A stretch of 64,000 nt of DNA. Origin: Macrococcoides goetzii (lineage in GTDB: Bacteria > Bacillota > Bacilli > Staphylococcales > Staphylococcaceae). The position numbers and the translations under genes are program-made. The stretch spans positions 1 through 64,000 of the forward strand of contig NZ_MJBI02000001.1 of the NCBI RefSeq assembly GCF_002742385.2. The letters are read 5' to 3'. Below are positions 32,664 through 41,885 of this stretch, piece after piece. Position 1 is the stretch's first letter. Each line of letters opens with the position of its first letter. The notes beneath the pieces are model-generated. The model was not told the DNA's origin. It searched no databases and was given only the letters and a program-made list of their open reading frames with translations.

Positions 32664-32699
32664 AACTACCTTGAGGAAAAACCTCAAGGTAGTTTTTTG
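32664..32699. terminator. Bidirectional terminator
   Basis: A 13-bp perfect stem (AACTACCTTGAGG / CCTCAAGGTAGTT, loop AAAAA) followed by TTTTTT, between convergent genes. Confidence 0.9.
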
Positions 32700-32703
32700 T
32701 GTA

Positions 32704-33621
32704 TTATTTTGCTTCAGTTGATGTTTCAGTAGAAGAACTGTTCATTTTGTCCTGCATTTCTTTTTGAACCTCTTCTAGTGGTTTTGCTGACTTTGCAGCA
32801 GCAGGCACTGTAATTGCTGGAACTTTATCATAGTTATCATAATTTGCTTTCGTTTCAGTTGCAATTTTCTTATCTTTAATCGTCATATCAACTTTTGTTT
32901 CAGTTGTCTTCATCATATAATCTTTATCAAAGTTAATAACTGCTTCACCTTTCACGTCTTCAACTTGTTTTTCGATCGATGAAATTAATTCCTGAGAACC
33001 TGTTTGTTCGGCAATCTTTTTATACTCAGCTAAATTTTTAAATTTCTTAGTTAAGCTGTAACCATCAGCTGTTTCTTTAAATTCAGCATCTTTATATCCA
33101 TCTAATGAATTTAAAGCAGTCGCATAATCTAATTGTTCTAGCTGCTTTTGAACACGAGAGCCCATTGCTTTTGTCACATCCATAAATGTCTTACTGTCAG
33201 GTGACATTACAACCTTTTTATCAAAGATATACATATCCATCTTTTGACCCATAGACTCAGTTGTGATTTGAGTTGTCCCTTTGTCATCAACATTCATATC
33301 CATGTTCACAGTTGTATCTTTACCATCTGATGTCATCGTCGTATCTAATACAGCATGGTAACTTTTCGTATCTTTACCTGCATCTTTTGCTTTTTCAATT
33401 AAGTCTACAGCATCTTTGTTTTCTTTAGTAGTTTCTGCTGTTTCAGAGGTAGTTTCTTTACTTTCAGTTGTTTTAGCTTCTTCAGTTGTTTGATTATCAG
33501 TATTAGATTTTGTTGCTTCAGTCTTTGCTTTATCTTCAGTTTTATCGGCAGAATCATTGCCACAAGCTGCAAAAATTAAAGTCGTACCAAGTAATGCTGA
33601 TAATAAATGTTTTGATTTCAT
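32704..33621 (-). CDS. DUF6612-type lipoprotein
   Basis: A 305-residue lipoprotein (lipobox IFAAC, Cys20) with a long Thr/Glu/Lys-rich linker (residues 22-75) and a domain that resembles the DUF6612/LppX-like fold (SYHAVLDTTMTSDGKDTTVNMDMNVDDKGTTQITTESMGQKMDMYIFDKKVVM). Such folds bind lipids in some relatives; role here unknown. AAGGAGGAT precedes ATG. Monocistronic. Confidence 0.78.
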   Translation of the reverse strand: MKSKHLLSALLGTTLIFAACGNDSADKTEDKAKTEATKSNTDNQTTEEAKTTESKETTSETAETTKENKDAVDLIEKAKDAGKDTKSYHAVLDTTMTSDGKDTTVNMDMNVDDKGTTQITTESMGQKMDMYIFDKKVVMSPDSKTFMDVTKAMGSRVQKQLEQLDYATALNSLDGYKDAEFKETADGYSLTKKFKNLAEYKKIAEQTGSQELISSIEKQVEDVKGEAVINFDKDYMMKTTETKVDMTIKDKKIATETKANYDNYDKVPAITVPAAAKSAKPLEEVQKEMQDKMNSSSTETSTEAK

Positions 33622-33701
33622 AGAAAAATCCTCCTTAAGTCATTAAATAAATCATAGCACAAAACTTTAATTTATTAAAATAAGACTTAAGCAGGATATT
33701 A

Positions 33702-34388
33702 TTATCTGTCTTGAGGTGCTTGTTTCAACACTTTATTACGTTTGATTGGATCGAGACGTCGCTCTATAAATCCTAAAATGATGTCAGCCAATACAGCCAT
33801 AATAGCAGTAGGTAATGCGCCGGCTAATATGATTGAAGTACCATTTGTAGCATTTGTACCGCGGATGATAATATCACCAAGACTCGGTGCACCGATGAAT
33901 GAACCGATTGCTGTTACACCGATTGCGATAACGAGCGCGATACGAATACCTGCAATAATTACGGATAGACTTAATGGCAGTTCGACCATTGTCAGTAACT
34001 GGCGTTTCGTCATACCCATACCTTTACCTGCATCAATTAAATGTGTATCAACAGATTTAATACCTGTGTACGTGTTCTTGATGATAGGGAGTAGTGAGTA
34101 TAGGAACACAGTTGTAATAACAGTCGTTTTACCTAAACCTAACGCTAACATCAACAAAGCGAGTAGGGCGATTGCTGGAACGGTCTGAATAATATTTGCG
34201 ATGGCGATAATAGGACCAACCAAACGTTTATGACGCGCAATCCAGATACCAATCGGAATACCGACAAGCGCACCTAGTAGTACACCGTAGATACTGATTA
34301 GAAAATGATCGATAAACAATTGAAATACATAACCAGCATTATCCTGGAAGTAATGGATGAATTGTTCGAATGTATTCATTTTTTCCAT
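33702..34388 (-). CDS. opuCD: Glycine betaine/carnitine/choline ABC transporter permease OpuCD
   Basis: A 228-residue binding-protein-dependent permease with five or six membrane segments. The cytoplasmic EAA-like loop is DAGKGMGMTKRQLLTMVELPLSLSVIIAGIR. ATG 34388 follows GGAGGTAAATAAG; the upstream in-frame GTG-like extension overlaps the neighbour. It is the last gene of the opuCA-CB-CC-CD operon, one base after opuCC. A second permease, OpuCB, forms the heterodimeric channel with it. Confidence 0.9.
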   Translation of the reverse strand: MEKMNTFEQFIHYFQDNAGYVFQLFIDHFLISIYGVLLGALVGIPIGIWIARHKRLVGPIIAIANIIQTVPAIALLALLMLALGLGKTTVITTVFLYSLLPIIKNTYTGIKSVDTHLIDAGKGMGMTKRQLLTMVELPLSLSVIIAGIRIALVIAIGVTAIGSFIGAPSLGDIIIRGTNATNGTSIILAGALPTAIMAVLADIILGFIERRLDPIKRNKVLKQAPQDR

Positions 34389-34389
34389 C

Positions 34390-35298
34390 TTATTTACCTC
34401 CTTCAAAGTAGTTATGCTTTTTCAGATATGCTTCAGCGACAACAGCAGGTTCTTTTAAATTGTTATCCACTTCGTAGTTTAGCTTCTGCATTTCTTCAGT
34501 TGAGATTTTGTTTTTTAGTAGCTTTAAAATTTTATCGATTTCAGGATTCTTTTCGATTAAATCTTTGCGAGCAACTGGTGCTGCATCATACGGCGGGAAG
34601 AAATGTAAATCATCCTCTAAAATGACTAAATCATAACTTTGAATACGACCATCTGTGGTATAGCCTAATACAACGTCCATTTTTTTATTGGCAAGTGCAT
34701 CATATACTAAACCAATTTGCATCGGACGGATATCACTAAATTCATAGCCATATTTCTTAATAAATCCTTTATAGCCATCACCTTTACGTTTGATCCATGT
34801 TGAATCAACACCGGCACTCAGTTTATCAGCGTGTTTTTTCATATCACTGACTGTTTTTAAATTATATTTTTTTGCAGTTTCTTTAGTAACCATAAATGCA
34901 AAGGTATTTTCAAAACCATATGAATCATAATATTTTTGATTAAACTTTTTGTCGAATGCATCCACTACTACTTTTCGAGCTCTTTTTGGTTCAGTGATTG
35001 GATCCATTTGTAATGCACCTGTTAAATCTGTACCTGTATAACGAGTTGAAGATACATTGGCATCTCCTCTTACCATCGCTTGATGCATTACTGTACCTGA
35101 ACCAAGGTTATTGATCAGTTCGACAGGATTATCAGTGTTTCTTTCTACTAGAATCTTGATCATATGTGCAAGAACCTGACTTTCAGAAATATAGGTTGAT
35201 GCAATTTTGACTGTATCTTTGCCATTACTATTATTGCCACAACCACTAAGAATTAATAGAAGAGCGATAACAACGATTAAATATTTTTTGAGACGCAT
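34390..35298 (-). CDS. opuCC: Osmoprotectant-binding lipoprotein OpuCC
   Basis: A 302-residue OpuAC-type binding lipoprotein (lipobox LILSGC, Cys20). The mature part has KIASTYISESQVLAHMIKILVE, LGSGTVMHQAMVRGDANVSSTRYTGTDL and DVVLGYTTDGRIQSYDLVIL, typical of OpuCC/OsmF proteins that bind betaine, carnitine or choline. AAGGGGGA precedes ATG, which overlaps the opuCB stop as TAATG, so the two are translationally coupled. Confidence 0.92.
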   Translation of the reverse strand: MRLKKYLIVVIALLLILSGCGNNSNGKDTVKIASTYISESQVLAHMIKILVERNTDNPVELINNLGSGTVMHQAMVRGDANVSSTRYTGTDLTGALQMDPITEPKRARKVVVDAFDKKFNQKYYDSYGFENTFAFMVTKETAKKYNLKTVSDMKKHADKLSAGVDSTWIKRKGDGYKGFIKKYGYEFSDIRPMQIGLVYDALANKKMDVVLGYTTDGRIQSYDLVILEDDLHFFPPYDAAPVARKDLIEKNPEIDKILKLLKNKISTEEMQKLNYEVDNNLKEPAVVAEAYLKKHNYFEGGK

Positions 35299-35942
35299 TA
35301 TAAATCCCCCTTAGAAACTTTTAAACCACGTGGGGTAGTTATTTTTTCGATAATTGACAGTACTAAATCAGTAATTAAAGCAAGCAGTGTAACCATTACT
35401 GCTCCGGCAACAATTAACTTTGGATCAAATAAATTCAACCCATTAAAGATAAAGTCTCCGAGTCCACCTGCACCGATATATGATGCGAGTGTTGCCCAGC
35501 TGATCGCGTAAACTGCTGATAATCTTATACCACTCATAATGACTGGTACAGCAAGCGGTAATTCTACCATTCTGAGAATTTGGTTAGATGTCATTCCCAT
35601 CGCACGTCCAGCTTCTTTCGCATCTTTCTTTACCGACTGTATACCTAAATATGTGTTATTTAAGATCGGTAACAAGACATATAAGAACAACGCGATGACG
35701 GCAGGTAGTGTTCCAATTCCGAAGAATGGAATCATCATCGCAAGTATCGCAAGTGATGGTACGGTTTGTAATACGCTTGTGATAGAGAGTACAACTTTCG
35801 CTAGTTTTTCTGACTTCGTAAGCAAGATGCCAAGTGGAACGGCAACGATTATTGCTGCGAGTAGGCTCAGTAGTGATATTGAGATATGTTCAATCGTCTT
35901 CGTAAAGAGTTCGGCTTGATTTTCCTTTAAAAATTCAATCAT
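35298..35942 (-). CDS. opuCB: Osmoprotectant ABC transporter permease OpuCB
   Basis: A 214-residue permease with five or six membrane segments and the loop EAGRAMGMTSNQILRMVELPLAVPVIMSGIR, clearly related to OpuCD. Its ribosome-binding site GAGGAGG lies at the end of opuCA, two bases from its stop. Part of the same four-gene operon. Confidence 0.92.
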   Translation of the reverse strand: MIEFLKENQAELFTKTIEHISISLLSLLAAIIVAVPLGILLTKSEKLAKVVLSITSVLQTVPSLAILAMMIPFFGIGTLPAVIALFLYVLLPILNNTYLGIQSVKKDAKEAGRAMGMTSNQILRMVELPLAVPVIMSGIRLSAVYAISWATLASYIGAGGLGDFIFNGLNLFDPKLIVAGAVMVTLLALITDLVLSIIEKITTPRGLKVSKGDL

Positions 35943-35944
35943 GT

Positions 35945-37075
35945 TTATGCCTCCTCTTCCTCGTCACCCCAAATTGTGTCATACACGATATCTACTAAAT
36001 TGGCACGTGTAATAACACCTAATAATCTATCTTGTTTATCCAGTACAGGGATGACGCGTATGTTTCTTTTCAGTATCGTTCGAACAGTATCCTGAAGGTA
36101 AACCCCGGTACGTACGAAGTATACTTTATGGTTCATAATGCGCGATAAGCTTAAATGTTTTTTATGTGCTTCCGATAAGTCTTCAATATCAACATAACCG
36201 ACAAGTACATTTTGATCATCAACAACAAACAGTGTATCTACACGTTTTGATCGCATTAAATTAATTGCTTCACCAATCGATTTTTCTGGAGTGATAGATA
36301 TTGGTTGATGCATTGCTTCATCAACTGTTTTAATATTTGGCGTTGTTTGGATTAATCTGTTTTCTCCAATGAAATCTTTTACGAAATCGTTTGCCGGATT
36401 GCGTAATATGTTATTTGGCGTGTCAATCTGAATCACTTCACCATGGCTCATTATCACGATTCTATCCGCAAGTTTAATCGCTTCGTCCATATCATGCGTT
36501 ACCATAATGAATGTTTTATTAAATTTGACTTGCAGTTCTTTTACTAAATCCTGAAGGGTATCTCGTGTAATAGGGTCTAATGCTCCAAAAGGTTCGTCCA
36601 TTAAAATGATTTCCTGATCTGCAGCGAGTGCGCGGATGACACCAATACGTTGTTGCTGACCACCTGAAAGTTGAGATGGATACATATCGAGATAAGTTAC
36701 GGGAAGGTCTACAAGTTGAATCAATTCTTCTGCCTTTTTATTTTTGTCTTCTTCTGACCATTTGAGAAGTTTAGGAACAAGTGTAATATTTTCACGGATT
36801 GTCATATGAGGGAGTAAGCCAATTTGCTGAATAACATAACCGATATTTCTGCGTAATTGTACGGGGTTCATATCTTTAATGTTTTTTCCGTTCAATACAA
36901 TTGAACCACTTGTCGGTTCAATCATGCGGTTAATCATGCGCATTGCGGTCGTCTTACCTGAACCAGAAGTTCCGATGAAGGCGATAAACTCACCTTTCTC
37001 GATTGTCATATCTAGTTTGTTGACTGCCTTTTTTCCGCCTCGATATACTTTCGAGACATTGTTGATTTCTAACAT
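35945..37075 (-). CDS. opuCA: Osmoprotectant ABC transporter ATPase OpuCA with CBS domains
   Basis: A 376-residue ATPase: Walker A GTSGSGKT (35-42), signature LSGGQQQR (136-143), Walker B IILMDEP (156-162), followed by the H-loop THDMDEA. A C-terminal CBS pair (about 250-365, MHQPISITPEKSIGEAINLMR and VYFVRTGVYLQDTVRTIL) senses ionic strength or c-di-AMP in homologs. First gene of the opuC operon, transcribed away from the FAD-protein gene. AGAGGTG precedes ATG. Confidence 0.94.
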   Translation of the reverse strand: MLEINNVSKVYRGGKKAVNKLDMTIEKGEFIAFIGTSGSGKTTAMRMINRMIEPTSGSIVLNGKNIKDMNPVQLRRNIGYVIQQIGLLPHMTIRENITLVPKLLKWSEEDKNKKAEELIQLVDLPVTYLDMYPSQLSGGQQQRIGVIRALAADQEIILMDEPFGALDPITRDTLQDLVKELQVKFNKTFIMVTHDMDEAIKLADRIVIMSHGEVIQIDTPNNILRNPANDFVKDFIGENRLIQTTPNIKTVDEAMHQPISITPEKSIGEAINLMRSKRVDTLFVVDDQNVLVGYVDIEDLSEAHKKHLSLSRIMNHKVYFVRTGVYLQDTVRTILKRNIRVIPVLDKQDRLLGVITRANLVDIVYDTIWGDEEEEA

Positions 37076-37194
37076 AATGTCACCTCTAATTGTTGTTTTT
37101 GCAAGATAAATATATTTGTTTATGATTAAATCCCGCTCATTAAGTTTGTTTACCCTATTTTTTGATAATATATATATAAAAGGAGGAACTTTTT

Positions 37195-38652
37195 ATGAAA
37201 ATTGCAATAATAGGTACGGGTGTAGCGGGTGTAAGTGTCCTGAAATACTTATCAAAAAATAAATTAGATGACTTCAAGATGATTTGTTTCGATGATCAGA
37301 AATATTTAGGAAACGGTCGTGCGTTTCAATATGATGATCCGGAGTTACTTATGAATTATCCAGGTAATTTAATTAGTATGAAGCCAAATAAACCAGATGA
37401 TTTTGTAAAGTGGATTGCTAAGCATGATGATACGATTCAATTAGATATTCATAAAGAAGATGATGAAAATAAATCTCACAATCAATATTATTCAAGACAG
37501 TTATTCGGTAAATATATGACAGATCATTTCGAGAAATTTGCTAAGAAGAAAAACGTCAAGATTGTCAGTAATCATGTAAGAAATATTGAGCAGATTGATA
37601 ACGGATATCTTGTCTCAACACAGGATGAGTCATTTGAAGTCGATGCTGTGTTTTTATCACCGGGTCAGTTCGGTCCGATGGATCCGTATCAACTGATTGA
37701 TACGCCGAATTATTTCAAATGGCCATACCCGTTAAATCGTATAAAGATTGAACCGGAAAAAGATTATGCGGTCATCGGTTCCGGCTTATCGGCAGTAGAT
37801 ATTGTGCGTTATTTTACACCGGAATTAAAAACGAAGCTTTATCTTGTGAGTAGGGATGGTAAAGTACAATCTGTACGTGGTGAGATGGCAGAAATAACAT
37901 TTAAATATATAACGTTATCTCAATTAGAGAAAATAAAATCAAAGCATAATGGCTTCCTGCCTTTAACAGAATTAAAAGCTTTATTTGATAAAGAAGTTGA
38001 ATATCATAACATTAACGCGGATAAATTATTTAATGTAAGTCGTGTAAACCCATTGCGTGCGATGACATTTGATTTAGCAAATCCTAAAGAAGTCGGATAC
38101 CTTCAATCTTTCGTCTTAGAATTAACAAGAACAGCGCCTTTAATCTGGCCATTTATGACGAAGTCAGATAAACAATATTATAAGGTTCATTATGCAGATG
38201 TGATTACTGCCTATTCAAATCCAATGCCGGAAGCTACAGCAAAAGCGATGATTGAAGGCATTAACAACAATACAATTGAAATTTTAAGTGATATGACTTC
38301 AGTTGAATATAAATATAATAAATATAGAATTCATACGAAGCATGAAGAAATTCGCGTACATTATGTGATTAATGCAACTGGACCAGCGAAAGATTATAAA
38401 GATGCGATTGAACCTAATCAACTTATCGACAATCTTGTGGATCAAAACTTGTTGATTACCCATCCAGATGGTGGTTTTTATGTAACACCAGTCAATAATG
38501 AAGTGATAAGTGCAAAAGGTAAGTTAGAGCATTTTTATTTACTTGGCCAAAAATCAGGTGGTGTCAATATTTATAACAATGGCATCGTTGAACTTGCTGA
38601 AGAAGCGAAACGTGTTGTTAAAGGCTTTGTACAACGTACGAAGGGGGAATAG
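37195..38652 (+). CDS. FAD/NAD(P)-binding protein (COG4529-like) upstream of hutG
   Basis: A 485-residue flavoprotein: N-terminal dinucleotide fold IAIIGTGVAGVSVLKYL, a second fold YAVIGSGLSAVDIVRYF (about residue 197), and the ATG-like NATGPAKDY. It belongs to the FAD-NAD(P)-binding (HpnW/COG4529) group, whose members act on varied substrates; none is assigned here. AAAGGAGGAAC precedes ATG. hutG starts at its last base, so the pair is co-transcribed; a link to histidine catabolism is inferred only from context. Confidence 0.75.
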   Translation: MKIAIIGTGVAGVSVLKYLSKNKLDDFKMICFDDQKYLGNGRAFQYDDPELLMNYPGNLISMKPNKPDDFVKWIAKHDDTIQLDIHKEDDENKSHNQYYSRQLFGKYMTDHFEKFAKKKNVKIVSNHVRNIEQIDNGYLVSTQDESFEVDAVFLSPGQFGPMDPYQLIDTPNYFKWPYPLNRIKIEPEKDYAVIGSGLSAVDIVRYFTPELKTKLYLVSRDGKVQSVRGEMAEITFKYITLSQLEKIKSKHNGFLPLTELKALFDKEVEYHNINADKLFNVSRVNPLRAMTFDLANPKEVGYLQSFVLELTRTAPLIWPFMTKSDKQYYKVHYADVITAYSNPMPEATAKAMIEGINNNTIEILSDMTSVEYKYNKYRIHTKHEEIRVHYVINATGPAKDYKDAIEPNQLIDNLVDQNLLITHPDGGFYVTPVNNEVISAKGKLEHFYLLGQKSGGVNIYNNGIVELAEEAKRVVKGFVQRTKGE

Positions 38653-39623
38653 TGGTGTATACAAAGGGCGATGAACAATTATGGACTGGTAGAATTGATG
38701 ATACTGAAAAAAAAGAACATTTTAGAAATTTTCAGGTTACTGATGTAGTTAATCTTAAAGGAATAGATGATAATCGTGAAAATGAGCAGATTAAAGAACA
38801 TACAGCTCAATACGATGTGGGCATACTTGGATATGCTGTTGACCGAGGTGTGTATTTAAATCAAGGTCGCGTGGGAGCACAACAGGGACCGGACGCAATA
38901 AGAGAAAAATTTGGCAATATGGCTTTGATGAACGATATAACGATTGGTGACTTTGGGAATATATCGACTGATGAAACCTATGTTGAAAACGTGCAAACTG
39001 AATATGCGCATATGATTAAGAAAAGCCATTCACTTGCGAAGTTTCATTTGTTATTAGGTGGAGGTCATGATATTTCATATGCGCATTACAAAGGATTAAG
39101 ACAGATTTATCCACATCAATCCATTGGTGTAATTAATATTGATGCGCATTTCGATTTACGTGATGCAAAACATGCAACAAGTGGCACAGGGTTTAAGCAG
39201 ATTATAGATGAAGATCCTGAAGCAGGTTATCTCGTACTTGGCATTCAGCAAGCAGGAAATACGCAGCATCTGTTTAATATTGCTAATGATCGTGGTGTTG
39301 AATATGTGCTCGCTGAACATATTGATCAGGACAGTACTAACGAACGCATCGCATCATTTATTGATAAATATGATGTCATTATGCTTACGTTATGTCTCGA
39401 TGTTATTGATAGCGCATATGCACCAGGCGTTAGTGCTCCTTGTAGCTTTGGATTAAGTCCAAAGCAGGTTTTACGATTAATTTTAGAAGTATTGAAGTAT
39501 GATAAAACGCAACATATCAGTATCGCTGAAATGAATCCGAAATATGATATTGACGGACGTACTGCTAAAATGGTCGGTCATATTATGTTTCGTATGCTGC
39601 ATCGAAATTCCAATATTGAATAA
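38652..39623 (+). CDS. hutG: Formimidoylglutamase
   Basis: A 323-residue ureohydrolase of the arginase family. Metal-binding motifs are GGGHDISYAH, NIDAHFDLRD and LCLDVIDSAYAPGVSAP. It hydrolyses N-formimidoyl-L-glutamate to glutamate and formamide, the last step of the histidine pathway. Start is GTG 38652 or the next GTG 38655; AAGGGGG precedes both. Its 3' end overlaps the convergent lysR gene by 41 bases. Confidence 0.92.
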   Translation: MVYTKGDEQLWTGRIDDTEKKEHFRNFQVTDVVNLKGIDDNRENEQIKEHTAQYDVGILGYAVDRGVYLNQGRVGAQQGPDAIREKFGNMALMNDITIGDFGNISTDETYVENVQTEYAHMIKKSHSLAKFHLLLGGGHDISYAHYKGLRQIYPHQSIGVINIDAHFDLRDAKHATSGTGFKQIIDEDPEAGYLVLGIQQAGNTQHLFNIANDRGVEYVLAEHIDQDSTNERIASFIDKYDVIMLTLCLDVIDSAYAPGVSAPCSFGLSPKQVLRLILEVLKYDKTQHISIAEMNPKYDIDGRTAKMVGHIMFRMLHRNSNIE

Positions 39624-40467
39624 ACCTATCAATTAAAGAAAGTACTCTGGATGAGTGCTTTCTTTTTTTGTGATAGTTGATGTAAATCGTACGATTAATT
39701 GTTGGCTCAATTTTATGCGCAGTGAGTTGATTTGCATTAAAGGATTGATAATATATTTTAGGAACAACTGCATATCCTAAACCGTCATGCACAAAATTAG
39801 AAGCAGTATCGAAACGGTCGACTTCCATGACAATATTTGGTCTAATTGCATGACGATTAAAATAATCGTTTAAATGTTGTCTAACTTGAAATGATTCATT
39901 CGGTAATATTAACGGTAGTTGGTCTAATGTAACTACTTTATCCGCCAAATCTTTTTGATTTCCTAAAATAATATATTCTTCAGTGTATAGAGGTAGGGAT
40001 TCAATCGCTTCATCATTGATCAACTCATTTGTAATTGCAATATCCACATCATAGTTCATCAATGTTTTTAAAGAATCTCTGACCGAAAGAATTTCTTTAA
40101 TTTGATATCGCTGTGATTCAAATTGATTTGCGTGATTTTTGACGACTTGTGATACCCATCGATTTGTTGACTCCAATATAGCGATCTTTATTTTAGGGAA
40201 ATCACTCTCGTTCAAATCATACATCTTTTCAACAGTATGGTGATAAGCTTTGACAATTTCTTTTGAATACTGATAGAACAATATGCCTTTTTCAGTAATT
40301 TTGATTGCTTTTGTCGAACGTGTAAGAAGTGCATATCCTAATTCTTGTTCTAATTTTTTAATTGCTGTTGTTAACGATGGTTGAGCGATGTGAAGATATT
40401 CTGCAGCACGCGTGAAACTATTGTGTTCTACAACGGCGATAAAATATTCAAAATGCAGGATTTTCAT
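39583..40467 (-). CDS. LysR-family regulator, probable hut regulator
   Basis: A 294-residue LysR protein. The winged HTH reads MKILHFEYFIAVVEHNSFTRAAEYLHIAQPSLTTAIKKLEQELGYALLTRSTKAIKIT; the effector domain follows (residues 92-290). It is divergent from the yjiH-hutU-hutI genes and convergent with hutG, so control of the histidine genes is a reasonable inference. AGAGGAGAT precedes ATG. The coding end overlaps hutG on the opposite strand. Confidence 0.9.
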   Translation of the reverse strand: MKILHFEYFIAVVEHNSFTRAAEYLHIAQPSLTTAIKKLEQELGYALLTRSTKAIKITEKGILFYQYSKEIVKAYHHTVEKMYDLNESDFPKIKIAILESTNRWVSQVVKNHANQFESQRYQIKEILSVRDSLKTLMNYDVDIAITNELINDEAIESLPLYTEEYIILGNQKDLADKVVTLDQLPLILPNESFQVRQHLNDYFNRHAIRPNIVMEVDRFDTASNFVHDGLGYAVVPKIYYQSFNANQLTAHKIEPTINRTIYINYHKKRKHSSRVLSLIDRFIQYWNFDAAYET

Positions 40468-40484
40468 ATAATCTCCTCTTATTT

Positions 40485-40499
40485 ATAGATTTAAGCTAT
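40485..40499. promoter_or_regulatory. Candidate LysR box between lysR and yjiH
   Basis: ATAG-ATTTAAG-CTAT is an inverted repeat containing a T-N11-A core, 18 bases upstream of the lysR start and 92 upstream of the transporter gene. The position fits autoregulation and divergent control. Tentative. Confidence 0.45.
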
Positions 40500-40563
40500 T
40501 AATTATTAGTTTATTAATATTAGATATCTATATGATACCAAATTATAATGAAAATGTAGATAG

Positions 40564-40578
40564 AATATTCAGAAAATG
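40564..40578 (+). promoter_or_regulatory. CodY-like box before the hut transporter gene
   Basis: AATATTCAGAAAATG agrees with the CodY consensus at 13 of 15 positions and ends 12 bases before the start codon. CodY represses hut genes in B. subtilis, so the call is plausible. Confidence 0.55.
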
Positions 40579-40590
40579 AGGGGGATGTAG

Positions 40591-41865
40591 ATGTGGAGGT
40601 TTTATGTTTATAGCATCATAGGCATTATATGTTTCTTTATTCCAATCACGATTGGGGAAAATAATACGATTATTATCGATCATATCGTGAATTGGCTAAA
40701 GGTGAGTTTAGCACCTGTTCTACCTTATTATGTATTGCTTTTAATTACGATTGGAGCGATTTATCCGTTTATTAAAGGGAGCTGGAATAAGAGCTTAACT
40801 GATCTGTCATTTACAATATTTAAGATTTTAGGTGTAATCGTTGGTTTCATGGTTGTATTTAAAGTGGGTCCAGAATTTGTTTTACTACCTGATTTAGGAC
40901 CATTTTTATTTGAAAAATTAGCGATACCGTTAAGTTTATTGATTCCGATAGGATCGGTATTTCTCTCTTTACTTGTTGGTTATGGATTACTTGAATTTAT
41001 CGGTGTACTTTGTAGAAAGTTTATGAGACCTCTATTTAATACTCCGGGTAAATCAGCTGTTGATGCTGTAGCTTCATTTGTTGGTAGTTATTCAATCGGA
41101 TTGATGATTACTAATAAAGTATATAAAGAAGGACATTATACACATAAAGAAGCTGTTATCATCGCAACCGGGTTCTCAACTGTATCTGCAACTTTCATGA
41201 TTATCGTTGCAAAAACATTAGGAATAATGGACCACTGGAATTTATTTTTCTGGAGTACATTGGTTATCACTTTTATAGTGACTGCGATCACTGTACATAT
41301 TCCGCCGATTAAATTTGAGTCGAATAAAACATATAATGATATTCCTTATAAAGAGGAGATAAGTAAAGAGATGCCTTTATTGAAAGAAGCATATTTAGAA
41401 GCAAAAGAGGCCATAAAGCATGCGAATACATTACTACAAAACATCATTATTAACATTAAAGATGGTGTGGTCATGACGATGGCGATTATGCCTTCAATCA
41501 TGTCGATTGGACTTCTGGGTTTACTCGTAGCGAAGTATACACCAATTATTAAATATGCATCATTAATATTCTATCCGATATTATCATTATTCCCTGGTAT
41601 TGACGTACCTGTTCTTGCTGAAGCTTCTACACTTTCAATTATTGAAATGTTATTACCGGCAGCAATATCTCAGGATGCAGATTTGATAACGAGATTTACG
41701 ACAGGTGTTATGAGTATTTCGGCAATTATTTTCTTCTCAAGTGTAGTACCAGTTATCGTTTCTACTGATATTAAGATTCCAATTTGGAAACTGGTAGTAA
41801 TCTGGTTTGAAAGAGTCGTATTAACATTATTAATAACAATTCCATTTGCATTATTTATTTTTTAA
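40591..41865 (+). CDS. YjiH family transporter (nucleoside-recognition GATE domain), hut-linked
   Basis: A 424-residue membrane protein with about ten hydrophobic segments. The Gate/nucleoside-recognition pattern (VDAVASFVGSYSIGLMITNKVYKEGHYTHKEAVIIATGFSTVSATFM) identifies the YjiH family. Placed directly upstream of hutU and hutI, it probably imports histidine or urocanate; this is inferred. GAGGGGGATG precedes ATG. The hutU gene starts 20 bases after its stop. Confidence 0.85.
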   Translation: MWRFYVYSIIGIICFFIPITIGENNTIIIDHIVNWLKVSLAPVLPYYVLLLITIGAIYPFIKGSWNKSLTDLSFTIFKILGVIVGFMVVFKVGPEFVLLPDLGPFLFEKLAIPLSLLIPIGSVFLSLLVGYGLLEFIGVLCRKFMRPLFNTPGKSAVDAVASFVGSYSIGLMITNKVYKEGHYTHKEAVIIATGFSTVSATFMIIVAKTLGIMDHWNLFFWSTLVITFIVTAITVHIPPIKFESNKTYNDIPYKEEISKEMPLLKEAYLEAKEAIKHANTLLQNIIINIKDGVVMTMAIMPSIMSIGLLGLLVAKYTPIIKYASLIFYPILSLFPGIDVPVLAEASTLSIIEMLLPAAISQDADLITRFTTGVMSISAIIFFSSVVPVIVSTDIKIPIWKLVVIWFERVVLTLLITIPFALFIF

Positions 41866-41885
41866 TATAATAGGAGGATTTAAAG

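Noticed and set aside
33742-34188. 148-residue plus-strand frame opposite opuCD
   Set aside because: Antisense shadow of a conserved permease; composition mirrors the membrane-protein codons.
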